Positions 6,512 through 8,627 of a stretch of 8,627 nt of DNA are shown piece after piece. The translations under genes were made by a program, and so were the position numbers. The first letter of the stretch is position 1, and every line of letters begins with the position of its first letter. Under the pieces are notes generated by a model, which searched no databases, had not been told where the DNA came from, and saw only the letters and a program-made list of their open reading frames with translations. Location: the NCBI GenBank assembly GCA_017400025.1, contig JAFQAF010000008.1:1-8627 (forward strand), written 5' to 3'. The stretch comes from Oscillospiraceae bacterium. GTDB taxonomy: Bacteria; Bacillota_A; Clostridia; Oscillospirales; Ruminococcaceae.

Positions 6512-7726
6512 ATGTCCAGAAAAGTTATCAAATGCGGAAAATTTTTTGATTCAATCAATGAATGTGTAAAAGAAAACGTTACAGTTGTTGTTGAAGGCAA
6601 CAAAATAGTGGAAGTAACAGAAGGCGATGTTTGCACAGAAGGCGCAGAAGTTATCGACCTTTCTGCTAAATTTGTAATGCCTGGTATGATTGATGCACAT
6701 ATGCACGTTATGATGAACGGCGAACCATCAGGTATGAATGACATGCTTTCAAAGTCTGATGCAGACTATGCATACGATGCAATGCTCAACGCGCAGGCAG
6801 ACCTTATGGCAGGCTTTACATCCATACGTGACGAAGGCTGTATCGGCTTTGTAGACGTTGCCCTTAAAAAAGCAATCAATGCCGGCAAAGTAGTTGGCCC
6901 AAGAATGCTGGTAGCAGGCATGGGTATTGGTTCTACAGGCGGTCACGGTGATGGTCACTACAGACTAGGTACAAAAGTAGCAGGCGGCCTTTCACAGGTT
7001 GTAGATTCTCCTGATGAAGCAAGACAGGCAGCACGCAATACCATCAAATACGGCGCAGACCAGATTAAACTCATGGCAACAGGCGGTGTTATGTCTGTTG
7101 GTGATGAACCGGGTGCACCGGACCTTACATTTGAAGAAATGAAAGCTGCACTGGATATCGCAAATACACACGGTAAACTTTCTTCCGCACATGCACATGG
7201 TGCTCTTGGTATCAAATGGGCTGTTAAAGCAGGTATCACATCTATCGAACACGGCATGATGATGGATGAAGAATGTATGGACCTTATGGTTGAACATGGC
7301 ACATACCTTGTTCCTACAATCATAGCTGCATACAGAATCGTTGAAAACGGCCATATGCTGCCACAGGAAGCAGTAAGAAAGGCAACACAGTGTCTTGAAA
7401 ATCACGGCAGAAACCTGGAAATGTGCAGAGCAAAAGGGGTTAAAATTGCATTCGGTACAGACACAGGTACATACTGCTCACCACACGGTAAACAGGCTTA
7501 TGAATTTGAACTGATGCAGAAATACGGTAACTTCACAGTTACAGAAACTCTTGTAGCATGTACAAAAACAAACGCTGAACTTTTCCGCTGGTCCGATAAA
7601 GTTGGTTCCATTGAAGCAGGTAAACTGGCAGACATCGTTGCATTTGACGAAAGCCCATATGACGATATTTCCACAATGTGCCGCTGCACATTTGTAATGA
7701 AAGACGGCGTTGTATACAAAGGCTGA
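6512..7726 (+). CDS. COG1228-type amidohydrolase (prolidase/imidazolonepropionase-like)
   Basis: This 404-residue cytosolic metal-dependent hydrolase belongs to the amidohydrolase superfamily. The metal-centre residues are in order: H63-x-H65 (DAHMHV), the lysine expected to be carboxylated, K186 (QIKLMATGG), H227/H229 (SAHAHG), H247 (SIEHG) and D317 (GTDTG). A GGHGDGH loop (143-149) follows. The N-terminal beta-strands (GNKIVEV) and C-terminal GSIEAGKLADIVAFD are the usual composite beta-domain. This set fits COG1228 enzymes, some of which are dipeptidases cleaving Xaa-Pro or Xaa-Arg/Lys; others are imidazolonepropionases. No histidine-degradation genes are nearby, so a dipeptidase or N-acyl-amino-acid hydrolase is more likely, but this is inference. 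AGAGGT lies 7 bases before the ATG. It shares codon bias with the transporter, suggesting a pathway in which imported substrate is hydrolysed inside. No convincing promoter of its own is visible between the upstream terminator and the start. Confidence 0.9.
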   Translation: MSRKVIKCGKFFDSINECVKENVTVVVEGNKIVEVTEGDVCTEGAEVIDLSAKFVMPGMIDAHMHVMMNGEPSGMNDMLSKSDADYAYDAMLNAQADLMAGFTSIRDEGCIGFVDVALKKAINAGKVVGPRMLVAGMGIGSTGGHGDGHYRLGTKVAGGLSQVVDSPDEARQAARNTIKYGADQIKLMATGGVMSVGDEPGAPDLTFEEMKAALDIANTHGKLSSAHAHGALGIKWAVKAGITSIEHGMMMDEECMDLMVEHGTYLVPTIIAAYRIVENGHMLPQEAVRKATQCLENHGRNLEMCRAKGVKIAFGTDTGTYCSPHGKQAYEFELMQKYGNFTVTETLVACTKTNAELFRWSDKVGSIEAGKLADIVAFDESPYDDISTMCRCTFVMKDGVVYKG

Positions 7727-7745
7727 TAAAAGTTTAATAAACAAT

Positions 7746-7769
7746 AACGGCACCCATCCGGGTGCCGTT
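7746..7769. terminator. Bidirectional terminator after the amidohydrolase
   Basis: AACGGCACCC (7746-7755) pairs perfectly with GGGTGCCGTT (7760-7769) around the loop ATCC, with TGTTTTAT after it on the plus strand and ATTGTTTATT on the minus strand. It lies 19 bases past the amidohydrolase stop and 4 bases past the stop of the convergent membrane-protein gene, so it serves both. Confidence 0.9.
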
Positions 7770-7773
7770 TGTT

Positions 7774-8627
7774 TTATATACCGTATTCTGTTTTGAAATC
7801 AATTTCTGCCTGGACTATGTACGGGTATTCAAGAATTTCAAAATTGCCCTGGGCTTTATAACCGGCAATTTCTTCGTCTGTAAAAATATCATTGCATATA
7901 ACAACAATATTTTCTGCAAAATACACTTTAAGGCTGCCCTGTGCAATTGATTCCTTATATTTATCGGGGATAAAATTCAGAAGAACTATACTTTCTTGGT
8001 CGAGAGTATTGTTTTTTACTTTGTTCAGCATATCTTTTTCCATTTTCTGGAATTTTTCTTCGTCAATTTTTATATCAAATCTTGTGTTGACAGCTTTGTT
8101 CTGTTTTGCAAATTTGACTGTAAGCTCAAAATTGGCATTTGGAACACAATCCGAAATCATATAAAGATAGTTAAATTTTTCGCTTGCATCATCCCAGAAA
8201 CTGTTTTTCAATACGGTTTCAGCTTTCTGTCCCTGTATATTTTCATCTATGCCGTGAAAATAATTGTATTTGGATTTAAGGGCAGGGGATATGTCAAACA
8301 GCTGAACAGAAACGAGCAGGGCAATAAGGACGAGGGATACAGTTTTGTTCTTCAGCGAAAGCAGAGAAAATACCACGAACAGAACAATCATATATACCAG
8401 CATATTGCCGAAGCGTCCGTTGGCGCGGAAAATACCAAAAATTCCATTTACAAGGAATTCCGGGAAAGGTATTCTGAACAGTTCCAGGCCGCCGAACCTT
8501 ACCCAGTCACCTATCGCAAATACAAGCAGTGCAGAAGTAGAAAAGATTATACCAAAATAGTTTTTAACAAAAGCCAGAACTTTTCTGAAGATATCAGTTC
8601 TGAACTTAATAAGACAGATTATGACTG
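7774..8627 (-). CDS. DUF6311-like membrane protein, C-terminal part (N-terminus beyond the window)
   Basis: The reading frame is open from the right edge to a TAA at 7774-7776, giving 284 visible codons including the stop; the true start lies outside. The methionine at 8401-8403 is internal, because the frame continues upstream with coherent protein: WVRFGGLELFRIPFPEF, then GIFRANGRFGN before MLVYMIV. That IPFP...FRANGRF pattern resembles the IPLP...FRASGRFFWP region of DUF6311 proteins, multi-membrane-pass proteins related to GT-C-type glycosyltransferases. Hydrophobic segments are visible around FGIIFSTSALLVFAIG, MLVYMIVLFVVFSLLSL and VSLVLIALLVSVQLF. They are followed by a soluble domain of about 160 residues, probably outside the membrane, ending EYGI. 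A role in surface polysaccharide or lipid modification is inferred from the family and not shown by neighbours. The domain call rests on one motif recognised by eye. Confidence 0.65.
   Translation of the reverse strand, partial: VIICLIKFRTDIFRKVLAFVKNYFGIIFSTSALLVFAIGDWVRFGGLELFRIPFPEFLVNGIFGIFRANGRFGNMLVYMIVLFVVFSLLSLKNKTVSLVLIALLVSVQLFDISPALKSKYNYFHGIDENIQGQKAETVLKNSFWDDASEKFNYLYMISDCVPNANFELTVKFAKQNKAVNTRFDIKIDEEKFQKMEKDMLNKVKNNTLDQESIVLLNFIPDKYKESIAQGSLKVYFAENIVVICNDIFTDEEIAGYKAQGNFEILEYPYIVQAEIDFKTEYGI

Noticed and set aside
6958..7405. Overlapping minus-strand open frames inside the amidohydrolase gene
   Set aside because: Their composition is what results from reading the complement of a codon-biased gene; the plus-strand protein has the full metal-binding motif set.
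8401..8403. Methionine at 8401-8403 as the start of the last gene
   Set aside because: The same frame stays open to the window edge and encodes a coherent motif (FRANGRF) and membrane segments, so this methionine is internal.
1..8627. Mobile element, CRISPR array, tRNA or defence island
   Set aside because: No transposase, integrase, direct terminal repeats, spacer-repeat pattern or cloverleaf was seen; gene order and terminators look like normal chromosome.

Overview
The window looks like ordinary chromosome from a low-GC anaerobic bacterium. The best guess is a gut-type member of the Bacillota (Clostridia or Negativicutes). The basis is AT-rich intergenic DNA, strong AGAGG-type ribosome binding sites, sigma-70/A-type promoters and factor-independent terminators. 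The lipoprotein phosphoesterase and the MmcQ/YjbR protein also resemble forms I associate with that phylum. No rRNA or marker gene is present, so the assignment is inference, and a spirochaete or another low-GC anaerobe is not excluded. I see no insertion sequence, phage gene, CRISPR array or tRNA.

Layout from left to right. (1) Positions 1-30 may be the last codons of a plus-strand gene, followed by a hairpin terminator at 41-65. (2) Positions 75-1867, minus strand, are a two-gene operon: a small MmcQ/YjbR-family protein, overlapping by ATGA a CbxX/CfqX-type AAA+ ATPase with a TerB-like N-terminal domain. (3) Positions 1868-1973 are a divergent promoter region. (4) Positions 1974-3818, plus strand, are two calcineurin-like phosphoesterases in tandem: a surface lipoprotein and a cytosolic YfcE. 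They end at a bidirectional terminator (3827-3858). (5) Positions 3860-4843, minus strand, are a D-isomer-specific 2-hydroxyacid dehydrogenase. (6) Positions 4844-5233 are an AT-rich divergent regulatory region of about 390 bases with a good promoter for each side. (7) Positions 5234-7726, plus strand, are a polytopic transporter resembling the GltS (ESS) sodium/glutamate type, then an internal hairpin terminator, then a COG1228-type amidohydrolase (prolidase/imidazolonepropionase-like). (8) A bidirectional terminator (7746-7769) separates these from (9) the C-terminal part of a DUF6311-like membrane protein on the minus strand, which runs off the right edge.

The clearest functional unit is the transporter plus amidohydrolase. 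Both share a restricted codon use unlike the other genes, which suggests high expression. Their pairing suggests import of an amide or dipeptide-like compound followed by cytosolic hydrolysis. The terminator hairpin between them, and a predicted stem-loop at the transporter mRNA 5' end, suggest the two genes are expressed at different levels. The other notable points are the TerB-like/AAA+ fusion coupled to an MmcQ/YjbR protein, and a probable leaderless or near-leaderless start for the latter. I found no convincing wholly new system; the findings are candidates with stated tests.
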